Shown: one piece after another, positions 1 to 7,788 of the stretch
Position numbering within the stretch: the stretch's first letter is position 1
Layout of the letters: each line of letters opens with the position of its first letter
DNA from: JAIEPT01 sp038217425
GTDB taxonomy: Bacteria; Planctomycetota; Planctomycetia; Gemmatales; Gemmataceae
DNA: 15,480 nucleotides
Assembly: GCA_038217425.1 (NCBI GenBank)
Contig: JBBQPM010000170.1
Coordinates: 1-15,480, forward strand
Direction of reading: 5' to 3'
Made by a program: the position numbers and the translations under genes
Notes under the pieces: generated by a model
What the model was told of the DNA's origin: nothing
The model's input: only the letters and a program-made list of their open reading frames with translations
Databases searched by the model: none

Positions 1-1143
1 GTGCTGCTGCTCGACAAGACGGGGACGATCACGCTGGGCAATCGCCAGGCGGTGGAGCTGATCCCGGCTCCCGGCGTGACGCTCCCCGCGCTCGCCGACG
101 CCGCCCAGCTCGCCTCGCTCGCCGACGAAACGCCGGAAGGCCGAAGCATCGTCGTGCTGGCGAAGGAGAAGTATGGGCTGCGGGGCCGAAATGTGCAGGA
201 ACTGAAGGCGCAGTTCCTTCCGTTCTCCGCGCAGACCCGCATCAGCGGCGTCGACCTCGATGGCCGGCAAATCCGCAAGGGTTCCGGCGACGCCCTCGAA
301 GCCTTCGTCAAAGCGCAGGGGGGCATCGTCGCTCCTGAAGTTCGGCGTTCGCTCGACGAGATCTCCAAGAAGGGGGGCACGCCGCTCGTGGTGGCGGAGG
401 GGTCGCGCATCCTGGGCGTGATCTACTTGAAGGACATCGTGAAGGGGGGCATCAAGGAGCGGTTCGCGGAGTTGAGGCGGATGGGGATCAAGACGGTGAT
501 GATCACGGGGGACAATCCGCTGACCGCCGCCGCCATCGCCGCGGAAGCGGGCGTCGACGACTTCCTGGCCCAGGCGACGCCCGAGGCGAAGCTGCGCATG
601 ATCCGCGAATATCAAGCCGGCGGCCGACTCGTCGCGATGACCGGCGACGGCACCAACGACAGCCCGGCCTTGGCCCAGGCCGACGTTGCCGTGGCCATGA
701 ACTCCGGCACGCAGGCCGCCAAGGAAGCCGGCAACATGGTCGATCTCGATTCCAATCCGACCAAGCTCATCGAGATCGTCGAGATCGGCAAGCAGCTCCT
801 CATGACCCGCGGCGCCCTGACGACGTTCAGCCTCGCCAACGACGTCTCGAAGTACTTCGCGATCATCCCCGCAGCATTCGCGACCACCTATCCAGTGCTC
901 AACAAACTCAACATCATGGGCCTGGCGACTCCCGCGAGCGCCATCCTCTCGGCGGTCATCTTCAACGCCCTCGTCATCGTCGCCCTGATCCCGCTCGCCC
1001 TCCGCGGCGTGCGCTACCGAGCCGTCGGCGCCGACCGGCTGCTGCGCGACAACCTGCTCATCTACGGGCTGGGCGGATTGTTGGTCCCGTTCGCGGGCAT
1101 CAAACTTATCGACATGGCGCTCGCGTCGCTCGGGTTGGCGTAA
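1..1143 (+). CDS. kdpB: Potassium-transporting ATPase ATP-binding subunit KdpB, 3' part (5' end outside window)
   Basis: KdpB is the P-type ATPase subunit of the inner-membrane KdpFABC complex and uses ATP hydrolysis to drive high-affinity K+ uptake. The window opens inside the gene; the first GTG is an internal valine codon, not a start. The visible 380 codons begin at the phosphorylation motif DKTGTIT (Asp 5). They continue with the nucleotide-binding stretch FLPFSAQTR and KGS (Lys 93), then MITGDNP (residues 167-173) and GDGTND (215-220). The SLANDVSKYFAI segment (277-288) supplies Asp 281 and Lys 284, matching the coupling residues Asp583/Lys586 of E. coli KdpB. Hydrophobic segments at about 285-305, 310-336 and 352-377 are the C-terminal membrane helices. 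In E. coli the DKTGT motif lies near residue 307 of about 680, so roughly 300 residues are missing. kdpC follows after 81 bases. Confidence 0.97.
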   Translation: MLLLDKTGTITLGNRQAVELIPAPGVTLPALADAAQLASLADETPEGRSIVVLAKEKYGLRGRNVQELKAQFLPFSAQTRISGVDLDGRQIRKGSGDALEAFVKAQGGIVAPEVRRSLDEISKKGGTPLVVAEGSRILGVIYLKDIVKGGIKERFAELRRMGIKTVMITGDNPLTAAAIAAEAGVDDFLAQATPEAKLRMIREYQAGGRLVAMTGDGTNDSPALAQADVAVAMNSGTQAAKEAGNMVDLDSNPTKLIEIVEIGKQLLMTRGALTTFSLANDVSKYFAIIPAAFATTYPVLNKLNIMGLATPASAILSAVIFNALVIVALIPLALRGVRYRAVGADRLLRDNLLIYGLGGLLVPFAGIKLIDMALASLGLA

Positions 1144-1154
1144 CGCGCCGAAAG

Positions 1155-1204
1155 CCCATGGATGGCTATCCCTGGGACGTTCCCCAGGAATAGCCATCCA
1201 TGGG
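1155..1204 (+). repeat. Long inverted repeat (22-bp stem) between kdpB and kdpC
   Basis: The left arm (1155-1176) and right arm (1183-1204) pair at 21 of 22 positions, with one C/A mismatch (1170/1189) and a 6-base loop (1177-1182). The right arm is followed by TTTTCTT (1205-1211) and then the kdpC ribosome-binding site. A stable stem plus a short T-rich run resembles an intrinsic terminator, but the position inside an operon suggests attenuation or an mRNA processing/stability element that sets the kdpB to kdpC ratio. A REP-like mobile palindrome is also possible. The pairing is read directly from the sequence; the role is inference. Confidence 0.85.
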
Positions 1205-1211
1205 TTTTCTT

Positions 1212-1217
1212 AAGGAG
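1212..1217 (+). promoter_or_regulatory. Ribosome-binding site that fixes the kdpC start
   Basis: AAGGAG at 1212-1217 lies 7 bases before ATG 1225. The frame is open upstream to an ATG at 1162, but that ATG sits inside the hairpin's left arm and would add 21 residues not expected in KdpC. The site lies just 3' of the hairpin, so it is not itself within the stem. Confidence 0.8.
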
Positions 1218-1224
1218 TCTTCTC

Positions 1225-1791
1225 ATGCAAACGATCCGTCCCGCCGTCGTCGTCTTCCTGGCCCTCACCGCCGTCACCGGCATTCTCTATCCGCTCGCGA
1301 TCACCCTCCTCGGCATGGTCGTCATGAACGGACCCGCCCACGGCAGCTTGATCCGCGACCAACAAGGAAAAGTCGTCGGCTCCGCACATCTCGGCCAGCC
1401 ATTCGACGACGCCAAGTATTTCTGGAGCCGACCCTCGGCGACCAGCCCCGCGTACAACGGCGCTGGCTCGACAGGGAGCAATCTCGGCCCCACCAACGAG
1501 GACCATCACAAGACGGTGGCCGAGCGCATCAAGACGTTGCGCGAGGCGCATCCGACGCAGACGGGCCCGGTCCCCGCGGATCTCGTGACCGCGTCCGCCA
1601 GCGGGCTCGATCCGCACATCAGCCCCGCCGCCGCCGAGTATCAGGCCGAGCGTATCGCCCAGACGCGCGGCATGAAAATCGAGGACGTACGCAAACTTAT
1701 CGCCGAGCACACGTCGGGCCGAACCCTCGGCGTTCTCGGCGAAGCCCGCGTGCATGTGTTGCGTTTGAATCTCGCGCTCGAAGGGAAGTAA
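1225..1791 (+). CDS. kdpC: Potassium-transporting ATPase subunit KdpC
   Basis: KdpC is the small single-span subunit of the KdpFABC K+ pump; it associates with KdpB and is thought to assist ATP binding. The product is 188 residues, close to the family norm of about 190. The N-terminal membrane helix covers about residues 6-33. Conserved family blocks follow: GSLIRDQQGKVVGSAHLGQPF (40-60), then YFWSRPSAT (65-73), AYN and GSNLGPTN (84-91), VPADLVTASASGLDPHISP (116-134) and the C-terminal VHVLRLNLAL (176-185). The start at 1225 is chosen for the AAGGAG site 7 bases upstream and the match to family length. It sits between kdpB and kdpD in the usual gene order, after an unusual hairpin. Nothing suggests damage to the gene. 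Confidence 0.97.
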   Translation: MQTIRPAVVVFLALTAVTGILYPLAITLLGMVVMNGPAHGSLIRDQQGKVVGSAHLGQPFDDAKYFWSRPSATSPAYNGAGSTGSNLGPTNEDHHKTVAERIKTLREAHPTQTGPVPADLVTASASGLDPHISPAAAEYQAERIAQTRGMKIEDVRKLIAEHTSGRTLGVLGEARVHVLRLNLALEGK

Positions 1792-1797
1792 CGTACC

Positions 1798-1944
1798 GTG
1801 TCTTGTTTCCTGCGACGAATCTGGCGACGCCTTCACGTCTGGTTGATGACGAACCCGCCTTGTCCGCTGGTGTGGTGGGCGCCGCAACGCTGGCCCGAAA
1901 AGCGTACAAAGAACGACACCGACCATGAGCGACAAGCGACCTAA
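1798..1944 (+). CDS. Possible small ORF (48 residues) between kdpC and kdpD
   Basis: A GTG-initiated frame starts 6 bases after the kdpC stop, fills the 133-base kdpC-kdpD gap and runs 20 bases into kdpD in another frame. The product would be strongly basic and rich in tryptophan, starting with SCFLRRIWRRLHVWLM and containing PLVWWAPQRW. The purine-rich AAGGGAAG (1781-1788) is a possible, rather distant, ribosome-binding site. Third-position G+C is about 69%, compatible with coding but not decisive. I recognise no family. The alternative is that the gap is simply untranslated leader for kdpD; the frame may be open by chance. Confidence 0.25.
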   Translation: MSCFLRRIWRRLHVWLMTNPPCPLVWWAPQRWPEKRTKNDTDHERQAT

Positions 1945-4603
1945 TCCTGACGAACTCTTGGCCCGCGTGGCGCGCGAGGAAGCGCGCACGCAGCGCGGCA
2001 AGCTCAAGATCTTCTTCGGCTACGCCGCCGGCGTCGGCAAGACCTACGCCATGCTCGAAGCGGCGCGGCGCGAGAAGGCCGCGGGGGTCGACGTCGTCGC
2101 CGGCTACGTCGAATCGCACGAGCGGGCCGAGACGGAAGCTCTCCTCAACGGTCTCGAGCAACTGCCGTTCAAGCAGGTCGAATACCGCAATGTCGCGCTG
2201 CGCGAGTTCGATCTCGACGCCGCCCTCGCCCGCAAGCCGACGCTGTTGCTCGTCGACGAACTCGCCCACACCAACGCCGAGGGCTGTAGGCACGCCAAGC
2301 GCTGGCAGGACGTCGAGGAACTGCAGGCCGCGGGGATTGAGGTTTGGACGACGCTCAATGTTCAGCATCTGGAGAGTCTCAACGACGTCATCGCCCAGAT
2401 CACCGGCGTCGTCGTGCGCGAAACCGTTCCCGACACTGTGCTCGAACGGGCCGACGAACTCGAGCTGATCGACCTCACGCCGGAGGAACTCGAGGAACGG
2501 CTGCAAGCGGGCAAGGTCTACCGCAATGCCCAGGCCGAGCGTGCCCTGGGGCACTTCTTTCAGAAGACGAAGCTGGCGGCCTTGCGTGAGCTGTCGATGC
2601 GGCAGTCGGCGGATCGGCTGCGGCGCGACGTCGAACAGGCCCGCACCGGCGCCGCTCCGTGGGCGACCAACGAACGGCTGCTCGTCTGCATCAGTCCCAG
2701 CCCGACGACGCCGCGACTCATCCGTACCGCCAAGCGGATGGCCCAGGCGATGGGGGCAGAATGGCTCGCCGTGTGCGTCGATCGGCAGGGCGCCGTGCCG
2801 ACGCCTGCCGCCGTTCGCGAACGATTGTCGAGTCACTTTCATTTGGCCGAGCAGCTCGGCGCCGAGACACACACGCTGGTCGGCGAAGGGGTGGCCCAAA
2901 CCATCCTCGAGTACGCACGCACCCGCAACGTCACGAAGATTATCGTAGGAAAAACGGCTCAGCCGTGGTGGCGACGCTGGTGGGACGGCGCCGTCGTCGA
3001 CGAACTTCTGGAACACAGCGGCGACATCGACGTCTACGTCATCCGGGGCGAAGCCGAAACGACGCCGCGCCCGCTCAAGGCCCCCGCGGTTCCCCGCGCC
3101 GTCGCCTGGCCTCCGTACGCTTGGGCGGCGCTCGTCATCGCGCTGTGCGTCCTGGTGAGCGTTGGCTTTCGCAGTCTTGGGTTGGCCGAGGGGAATATCG
3201 TCATGGTGTTCCTGCTGGGCGTCGTCGTCACGGCGACGCGGTTGGGCCGCGGGCCGGCGATCTTCGCGTCGATCGCCGGCGTCCTCACCTTCGACTTCGT
3301 GTTTGTGCCGCCGCAACTGAGCTTCACCGTTCACGACGCCCAGTACGTCCTCACCTTCGCCGTCATGCTCGCCGTCGGGCTCCTCATCAGCACCCTCACC
3401 GCCCGGCTCCGCGATCAACTCAAGGTCTCGCAACAGCAAGAACTGCGCACCGCGTCGCTCTATCGGCTCACCAAGCAACTGGGCGAAGTCTCGGGCATCG
3501 AGTTCCTGTTGCAGTCGGCCAGCGCGCAACTTCGCGGCATCTTCGGCGGCGAGGTCGCCCTCTACCTGCGCGAGGCGAAGACGACGCTCCGCCTGCGCAC
3601 GGGACAGACGACGAGTCTCGCCAAGCTCCCCGTCAATGACGTCGTGGCCCAGTGGGTCGCCGATCGCGAGCAACCCGCGGGTCTGGGAACCGATACGTTG
3701 CCCAACGCGACCGGACTCTTCCTGCCTCTCGCGGGTTCGCGCCGGGTTCTCGGCGTGCTCGCGATTCGGCCCGAACCGCTCGATCGCTTGCAAGATCCCG
3801 AGCAGCGCCGCTTGCTCGAGTCGTGCGCCAGCCTCATCGCGCTGTCGCTGGAGCGGGATCAATCGATCCTCGAGGCGCACGAGGCCCAGGTCAGCGCCCG
3901 GACGGAACAGTTGCGCAGTTCGCTGCTCAGCTCCGTGTCGCACGACTTGCGCACGCCGCTGGCGACCATCGCCGGCGCGGGAGCGAGTCTTCTCGAACGC
4001 GACTCGACTCCCGGCAATCGCGAACTGTTGCAATCGATCGTCGAGGAAGCGAGTCGGCTCACCCGGCTAGTCGAGAATCTGCTCGACATGACGCGTCTGG
4101 AATCGGGGGCGCTGGGGCTCAATCGCCAGTGGCACGTGCTCGAAGAGATCGTCGGCTCCGCGCGGCACGTGCTGCGCCGCGAGTTGGCGGGGCGCAAGGT
4201 GCGCGTCTCGATCCCCGCGGAGTTTCCGCTGATCCACGTGGACGGCGTGCTGCTGGAACAGGTATTCATCAACTTGCTGGAGAACGCGACCCGTTACACG
4301 CCGGCCGGGAGCGAGTTGACGCTGGCCGCCCGCGTCGGGGATACGGCGGTCGAGATCGAAGTCGGTGACGAGGGGCCCGGTTTGCCGGCGGGTGACGAGG
4401 GGCGGATTTTCGATAAGTTCTACCGGGGCAAACGCGAGAGCCCCGACGGTCGGCGCGGCGTCGGTCTCGGCCTGGCGATCTGTAAGGCCGTCCTGCAAGT
4501 TCACGGCGGCAGCATCGCTGCGAGCAATCGCCCCGGCGGCGGCGCCAGCTTCACCCTTTCTCTGCCGCGCGAAAGCCCTCCCCAGGTCGCACTCGATGAG
4601 TAA
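1925..4603 (+). CDS. kdpD: Sensor histidine kinase KdpD
   Basis: KdpD is the membrane sensor kinase that responds to K+ limitation or turgor and phosphorylates KdpE. The 892 residues match the E. coli protein (894) domain for domain. The N-terminal KdpD domain (about 20-235) has Walker A GYAAGVGKT (32-40) and Walker B LLLVDELAHTN (Asp 111). A universal-stress-like domain spans about 245-370. The DUF4118 four-helix membrane region covers about 395-500, and a GAF-like region about 515-650. The HisKA box SVSHDLRTPLA contains His 673, the same number as the E. coli phosphorylation site. The ATPase domain carries the N box NLLENA (Asn 787), DEGPGLP (815-821) and GVGLGLAI. The start at 1925 has no clear Shine-Dalgarno sequence, so its expression may depend on upstream translation. 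Its stop overlaps the kdpE start. Confidence 0.97.
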   Translation: MSDKRPNPDELLARVAREEARTQRGKLKIFFGYAAGVGKTYAMLEAARREKAAGVDVVAGYVESHERAETEALLNGLEQLPFKQVEYRNVALREFDLDAALARKPTLLLVDELAHTNAEGCRHAKRWQDVEELQAAGIEVWTTLNVQHLESLNDVIAQITGVVVRETVPDTVLERADELELIDLTPEELEERLQAGKVYRNAQAERALGHFFQKTKLAALRELSMRQSADRLRRDVEQARTGAAPWATNERLLVCISPSPTTPRLIRTAKRMAQAMGAEWLAVCVDRQGAVPTPAAVRERLSSHFHLAEQLGAETHTLVGEGVAQTILEYARTRNVTKIIVGKTAQPWWRRWWDGAVVDELLEHSGDIDVYVIRGEAETTPRPLKAPAVPRAVAWPPYAWAALVIALCVLVSVGFRSLGLAEGNIVMVFLLGVVVTATRLGRGPAIFASIAGVLTFDFVFVPPQLSFTVHDAQYVLTFAVMLAVGLLISTLTARLRDQLKVSQQQELRTASLYRLTKQLGEVSGIEFLLQSASAQLRGIFGGEVALYLREAKTTLRLRTGQTTSLAKLPVNDVVAQWVADREQPAGLGTDTLPNATGLFLPLAGSRRVLGVLAIRPEPLDRLQDPEQRRLLESCASLIALSLERDQSILEAHEAQVSARTEQLRSSLLSSVSHDLRTPLATIAGAGASLLERDSTPGNRELLQSIVEEASRLTRLVENLLDMTRLESGALGLNRQWHVLEEIVGSARHVLRRELAGRKVRVSIPAEFPLIHVDGVLLEQVFINLLENATRYTPAGSELTLAARVGDTAVEIEVGDEGPGLPAGDEGRIFDKFYRGKRESPDGRRGVGLGLAICKAVLQVHGGSIAASNRPGGGASFTLSLPRESPPQVALDE

Positions 4604-5288
4604 CGGCCCCCTGATCCTGATCGTCGAGGACGAGCCGCCGCTGCGGCGCTTGCTCCGCACGTCGCTGGGCGACGCCGGATATCGACTCGTCGAAGCCGAG
4701 ACCGGCGCCCTCGCGATCAAACTCGCCAGTCAGCAGCCTCCCGACCTTGTCATTCTCGATCTGGGCCTGCCCGACATGGACGGACTGGCCGTGCTCGTCC
4801 GGCTCCGCGAATGGCTCAAGGCGCCGATACTGATCTTGTCGGCGCGCGATCAGGAGAAGGAAAAGATCGCCGCGCTGGACCAGGGCGCCGACGATTATCT
4901 GACGAAGCCGTTCAGCCCGGGAGAACTGCTCGCGCGAATGCGCGTGGCGCTGCGGCACGTGGTTCGGCAGGGGGAACCGAGGTCGTCGACGTTCGCGCTG
5001 GGCCGGCTCAAGGTCGATTTCGCGACGCGCCGAGTCATGGCCGGCGATGCCGAAATTCATCTGACGCCCCTGGAGTACAAGCTTCTGACGACGCTGATCC
5101 AGCACGCGGGGAAGGTGCTGACGCATCGGTTTCTGCTGAAGGAAGTGTGGGGCCCGCTGCACCTCGCCGAGAATCATTACCTGCGCGTGTTCATGGCGAG
5201 TCTCAGGCGCAAGATCGAGGAGGATTCGTCGCAGCCGAAGATTTTCCTGACGGAACCGGGCGTGGGGTATCGCCTGGCGAGCGAGTGA
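4596..5288 (+). CDS. kdpE: Response regulator KdpE (OmpR family)
   Basis: KdpE is the cytoplasmic DNA-binding partner of KdpD; when phosphorylated it activates the kdp promoter. The product is 230 residues (E. coli 225). The receiver domain (about 5-117) shows the acidic pair Glu 11/Asp 12, the phosphoacceptor Asp 55 in ILDLGLPDMDG, and Lys 104 in LTKPF. The C-terminal winged helix (about 130-228) shows HLTPLEYKLL, AGKVLTHRFLLKEVWGP, HYLRVFMASLRRKIE and EPGVGYRL, which closely follow E. coli KdpE. The ATG at 4596 lies inside the last codons of kdpD and overlaps it by 8 bases, so translation is probably coupled. The frame is open upstream for 77 codons, but that stretch only shadows kdpD. Confidence 0.96.
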   Translation: MSNGPLILIVEDEPPLRRLLRTSLGDAGYRLVEAETGALAIKLASQQPPDLVILDLGLPDMDGLAVLVRLREWLKAPILILSARDQEKEKIAALDQGADDYLTKPFSPGELLARMRVALRHVVRQGEPRSSTFALGRLKVDFATRRVMAGDAEIHLTPLEYKLLTTLIQHAGKVLTHRFLLKEVWGPLHLAENHYLRVFMASLRRKIEEDSSQPKIFLTEPGVGYRLASE

Positions 5289-5316
5289 ACCGGCAGTCCG
5301 GAGGTTTCGCCCGGAA

Positions 5317-5353
5317 GGCGCCGCTCTTGATTTCGGCCAGAACGGCCGGCGCC
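5317..5353 (+). terminator. Weak candidate terminator hairpin after kdpE
   Basis: GGCGCCG (5317-5323) and CGGCGCC (5347-5353) form a 7-bp GC stem 28 bases after the kdpE stop, and the loop contains a second small GGCC/GGCC pairing. The first run of T (5371-5375) comes 18 bases later, so this is not a textbook intrinsic terminator. The rest of the 259-base gap (5289-5547) has an AT-rich patch at about 5457-5488 that could hold the thioesterase promoter, but I find no convincing -35/-10 pair. Confidence 0.25.
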
Positions 5354-5547
5354 TATCGTTCAGGGGACGAGGTTTTTGTCGCGTCCGTCATTATTGCCTG
5401 TAGAAAGATGGGCGCAGTCCAATGAAGGAAAGTTTGTCGTACCGACCGCACGAATCCTAAAAAGAACGACATAAAAAACAAATTGCTTTCCAGGGGTGGG
5501 TCGGAGTAGTTCACCCGCTGGGCTTGATTCGAAGGTAGGAGCCAACC

Positions 5548-6048
5548 ATGCCGATTCCCTGGACCCAGCCGCTTCCGGAAGCCGTCGCTCCGCTGCTCGC
5601 GGGCTATCCGATCGTCGTGCAGCAGCCGATCGCGTGGGGGGATATGGACGCCAATCAGCACGTCAACAACGTTCTCTACTTTCGCTACATGGAGAGTTCC
5701 CGCATCGAATACATGGCCCGGCTGAGGTGGGACGAACTCCGCAAAGAGACCGGCGTCTGGGGCATCCTCGCCGACGCCCATTTGCGTTTCCGCAAGCCGG
5801 TGCTGTTTCCCGATACGCTTTTCGTCGGCGCCCGGGTGTTGTGGATGGGGGAAGATCGTTTTACGCTCGAGCACCGCATGGTCAGCGTGCAGCGCGGCGA
5901 AGTCACGACGGAAGGGCAAGGAACGATCGTCGCGTTCGACTACAATCATCAGCGCAAGACCGCGCTTCCCGCAGTCGTAATCGAACGATTGGAAGCGATC
6001 GAAGGTCGCAAATTGTCCGCGACTGGCATTCCCGAGCCGCGACCGTGA
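5548..6048 (+). CDS. Acyl-CoA thioesterase, hotdog fold (4HBT family)
   Basis: Proteins of this family hydrolyse acyl-CoA thioesters in the cytoplasm; the substrate cannot be read from the sequence. The 166-residue product has the family's N-terminal signature in WGDMDANQHVNNVLYFRYME (residues 30-49), where an aspartate (Asp 32 or 34) is the expected catalytic residue and HVNN follows as in 4HBT/FcbC-like enzymes. Further family-like segments are AHLRFRKPVLFPDTL (75-89), FVGARVLWMG and the strand GTIVAFDYN. The start at 5548 has TAGGAG (5536-5541) 6 bases upstream. The gene stands alone: 259 bases after kdpE and 15 bases from the end of the convergent glycosyltransferase gene, so a functional link to potassium uptake is not implied. 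Confidence 0.88.
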   Translation: MPIPWTQPLPEAVAPLLAGYPIVVQQPIAWGDMDANQHVNNVLYFRYMESSRIEYMARLRWDELRKETGVWGILADAHLRFRKPVLFPDTLFVGARVLWMGEDRFTLEHRMVSVQRGEVTTEGQGTIVAFDYNHQRKTALPAVVIERLEAIEGRKLSATGIPEPRP

Positions 6049-6063
6049 GGGAGCAGATTGGTT

Positions 6064-7575
6064 TCAAGCCGCTTTGAGCAGCACGCGCTCGGGTTCCTGC
6101 AGCGCGAGGTTTGCGAGCTTGAGATTGGCGACGTTACGACCGCCCCCCTGTCGCTGAATTTCGTCGCACAATATCCGCCATTGCTTGCCGATCGTGTCCG
6201 CATGATAGAGCTTGACGCGTTCGTGGCCGCGCTCGATGAGCTTGGGGCGCAGAGACTCGCGCTCGGTGAAGACCAGACGCTGGAGCGCACGCCGAAGATC
6301 GTCGTCGTCGAACGGATCGCAGTAGAGCGCCGCGTCGCCGTAGACCCAGCGATGCGTCGGAATATCGGACGCAATCGCCGGCGTGCCGCACTGCATCGCT
6401 TCCAACGGCGAATACCCGAAACCTTCGTAGAACGACGGAAAGACGACCGCCTCGGCCTGCGAATACAGCACGCGCAGCTCCTGCGGCGGTACCTTGCTCA
6501 AGAAGTAGAGCCGGCGCTGACGCACCAACGGCTTCATCGCCTGGAAGATCTCCTCACTTCGGCTGCCCAGCGAGCCGACGAAGATCAATGCCAGATCGGT
6601 CGGCTGCTCGGCGGTCAGTTTTTCGAACGCACGGATCAGGGCCAGATGGTTTTTCCGCGGCTCGATCGTCGAGACCATCAACAGGAACGGCGGAAACGGC
6701 GCGGGCGCCGGCGCGGGGAAAGTGCCGTCGCTCAGCGGCGCCGCCCGGCTGTCGCAGATCCTCGACACCATGTTCGGCAAGCGGTCCGCATAAAGATCTT
6801 CGCCCAGCAGATCGGGGATCGTGACGCTTCGTTCTTCGAGATCGGGATACGAATGGAGCAGGTCGCGGCGCGTCGGTTCGGAATTGCACACGAAAACGCT
6901 GTCGAGCCGCGAGCGCTGGATGCCGCGCAGATGCGCCTTGATCTGCTGGGACGAGCCGACCATTTCGGGGCGTAAACCGGGGATGAGGTCGTGGTAACGA
7001 ATCAACTTGCAGGTCGACGCCGGGACGCGAATCGGCGCGGGCTCATGCATGAGGAGAAAGTCGAAGCCCGTCGTGTTCAGCGACATCGTCGGCAATTTGA
7101 GCCAGGCGCGAATTTTGAGCAAGGTTCGGCTCAAGTTTGCGAGCGCCATCGGGCATTCGCGCGCCAATTCCAGGCCCGAGGCTCCGAGCGATTGCGTCAG
7201 AAAGATTCGCCAAATCGATTCGCCGTGCAATCGATTGTCGACGGTCTGCATCTGCGCGAAAAGGCCGCAGGCCATGCGGAAGTATCGTTTGAGCAGGTCC
7301 GGGGCGCGAAGCCAGCGAAAGGGCTGCTTGGCGCCGCGACTGGCGAGCTTGAACAGATAAAGGGCGTGGTTCTCCATCTTGCCGGGAAGATCGTCCTCCG
7401 CGCCGAAGCGATGGGTGAGGACCGAGAAGCCATCGTCGTAGAGGAGCGCCGTGGGCGCCAGCGACGGCGTCTTCCAGAACGCGTGCAGCAGTAGCCGGGC
7501 TTCCTGTGCGATGCCCGCAAAGCCTTCCGTTGCGGGGCCCAAATCGACCAAGATTCGATGTCCGGTCTTGCTCAT
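6064..7575 (-). CDS. Glycosyltransferase, GT4/GT-B type (Glycos_transf_1)
   Basis: The enzyme probably transfers a sugar from a nucleotide-sugar donor to a glycan or lipid acceptor on the cytoplasmic face of the membrane; donor and acceptor are unknown. The product is 503 residues. The C-terminal donor-binding half is clear: VSTIEPRKNH (301-310), LALIFVGSLGS, FPSFYEGFGYSPLEAMQCGTP with the E-x7-E pair Glu 384/Glu 392, then AALYCDPFDDDDL. The middle has FVCNSEPTRRDLL, the pre-linker motif common in GT4 enzymes. The N-terminal 150 or so residues are less recognisable and contain no obvious signal peptide or membrane helix. The start at 7575 follows only a weak GGATGG. A short Pro/Ala-rich linker (APAPAPFPP) precedes the donor domain. 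It is divergent from the methyltransferase gene, 213 bases away, which may indicate a shared glycan pathway. Confidence 0.9.
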   Translation of the reverse strand: MSKTGHRILVDLGPATEGFAGIAQEARLLLHAFWKTPSLAPTALLYDDGFSVLTHRFGAEDDLPGKMENHALYLFKLASRGAKQPFRWLRAPDLLKRYFRMACGLFAQMQTVDNRLHGESIWRIFLTQSLGASGLELARECPMALANLSRTLLKIRAWLKLPTMSLNTTGFDFLLMHEPAPIRVPASTCKLIRYHDLIPGLRPEMVGSSQQIKAHLRGIQRSRLDSVFVCNSEPTRRDLLHSYPDLEERSVTIPDLLGEDLYADRLPNMVSRICDSRAAPLSDGTFPAPAPAPFPPFLLMVSTIEPRKNHLALIRAFEKLTAEQPTDLALIFVGSLGSRSEEIFQAMKPLVRQRRLYFLSKVPPQELRVLYSQAEAVVFPSFYEGFGYSPLEAMQCGTPAIASDIPTHRWVYGDAALYCDPFDDDDLRRALQRLVFTERESLRPKLIERGHERVKLYHADTIGKQWRILCDEIQRQGGGRNVANLKLANLALQEPERVLLKAA

Positions 7576-7674
7576 GCGTCCATCCAGTGAAGCAATAGAG
7601 TCGACATTCCAGGTCCGTGTACCGTTCTGGCCGAATTAAAAAAAGACGAATCGCCAGGGATATTGGCACTCTTC

Positions 7675-7695
7675 CCGGCAGACCTGGCTTGCCGG
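7675..7695. repeat. Small inverted repeat in the divergent glycosyltransferase/methyltransferase gap
   Basis: CCGGCA (7675-7680) and TGCCGG (7690-7695) are a perfect 6-bp inverted repeat with a 9-base spacer. It lies roughly mid-way in the 213-base divergent gap (7576-7788). An A-rich run at 7637-7644 lies nearby. It could be an operator or chance; short palindromes are common in GC-rich DNA. Confidence 0.3.
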
Positions 7696-7734
7696 AATCC
7701 GTTGGCGCACCCTCGTGTGCGGCAGAGGACGACC

Positions 7735-7763
7735 TTGAATTTTGCGGACGCTCGCGTTATGTA
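7735..7763 (+). promoter_or_regulatory. Candidate sigma70-like promoter for the methyltransferase
   Basis: TTGAAT (7735-7740) and TATGTA (7758-7763) are separated by 17 bases and end 25 bases before the ATG at 7789. The first four bases of the -35 and the first three of the -10 fit the consensus. This is the best pair I see in the gap, but planctomycete promoters are poorly conserved. Confidence 0.3.
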
Positions 7764-7788
7764 GAAGGCCTTCACTCCGGAGGAAGCC

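Noticed and set aside
1162..1224. Upstream ATG at 1162 as the kdpC start
   Set aside because: It lies inside the hairpin arm with no ribosome-binding site; the ATG at 1225 has AAGGAG at the right distance and gives the family length.
1697..4033. Long (778-codon) open frame on the minus strand opposite kdpD
   Set aside because: kdpD on the plus strand is complete with all family motifs; the opposite frame is rich in Arg, Ala, Gly and Asp without recognisable motifs, as expected for a GC-rich codon shadow.
1..5288. The kdp operon as a novel system
   Set aside because: Gene order, lengths and all key residues (including His 673 of KdpD) match the known Kdp system; only the intergenic hairpin and possible small ORF are unusual.
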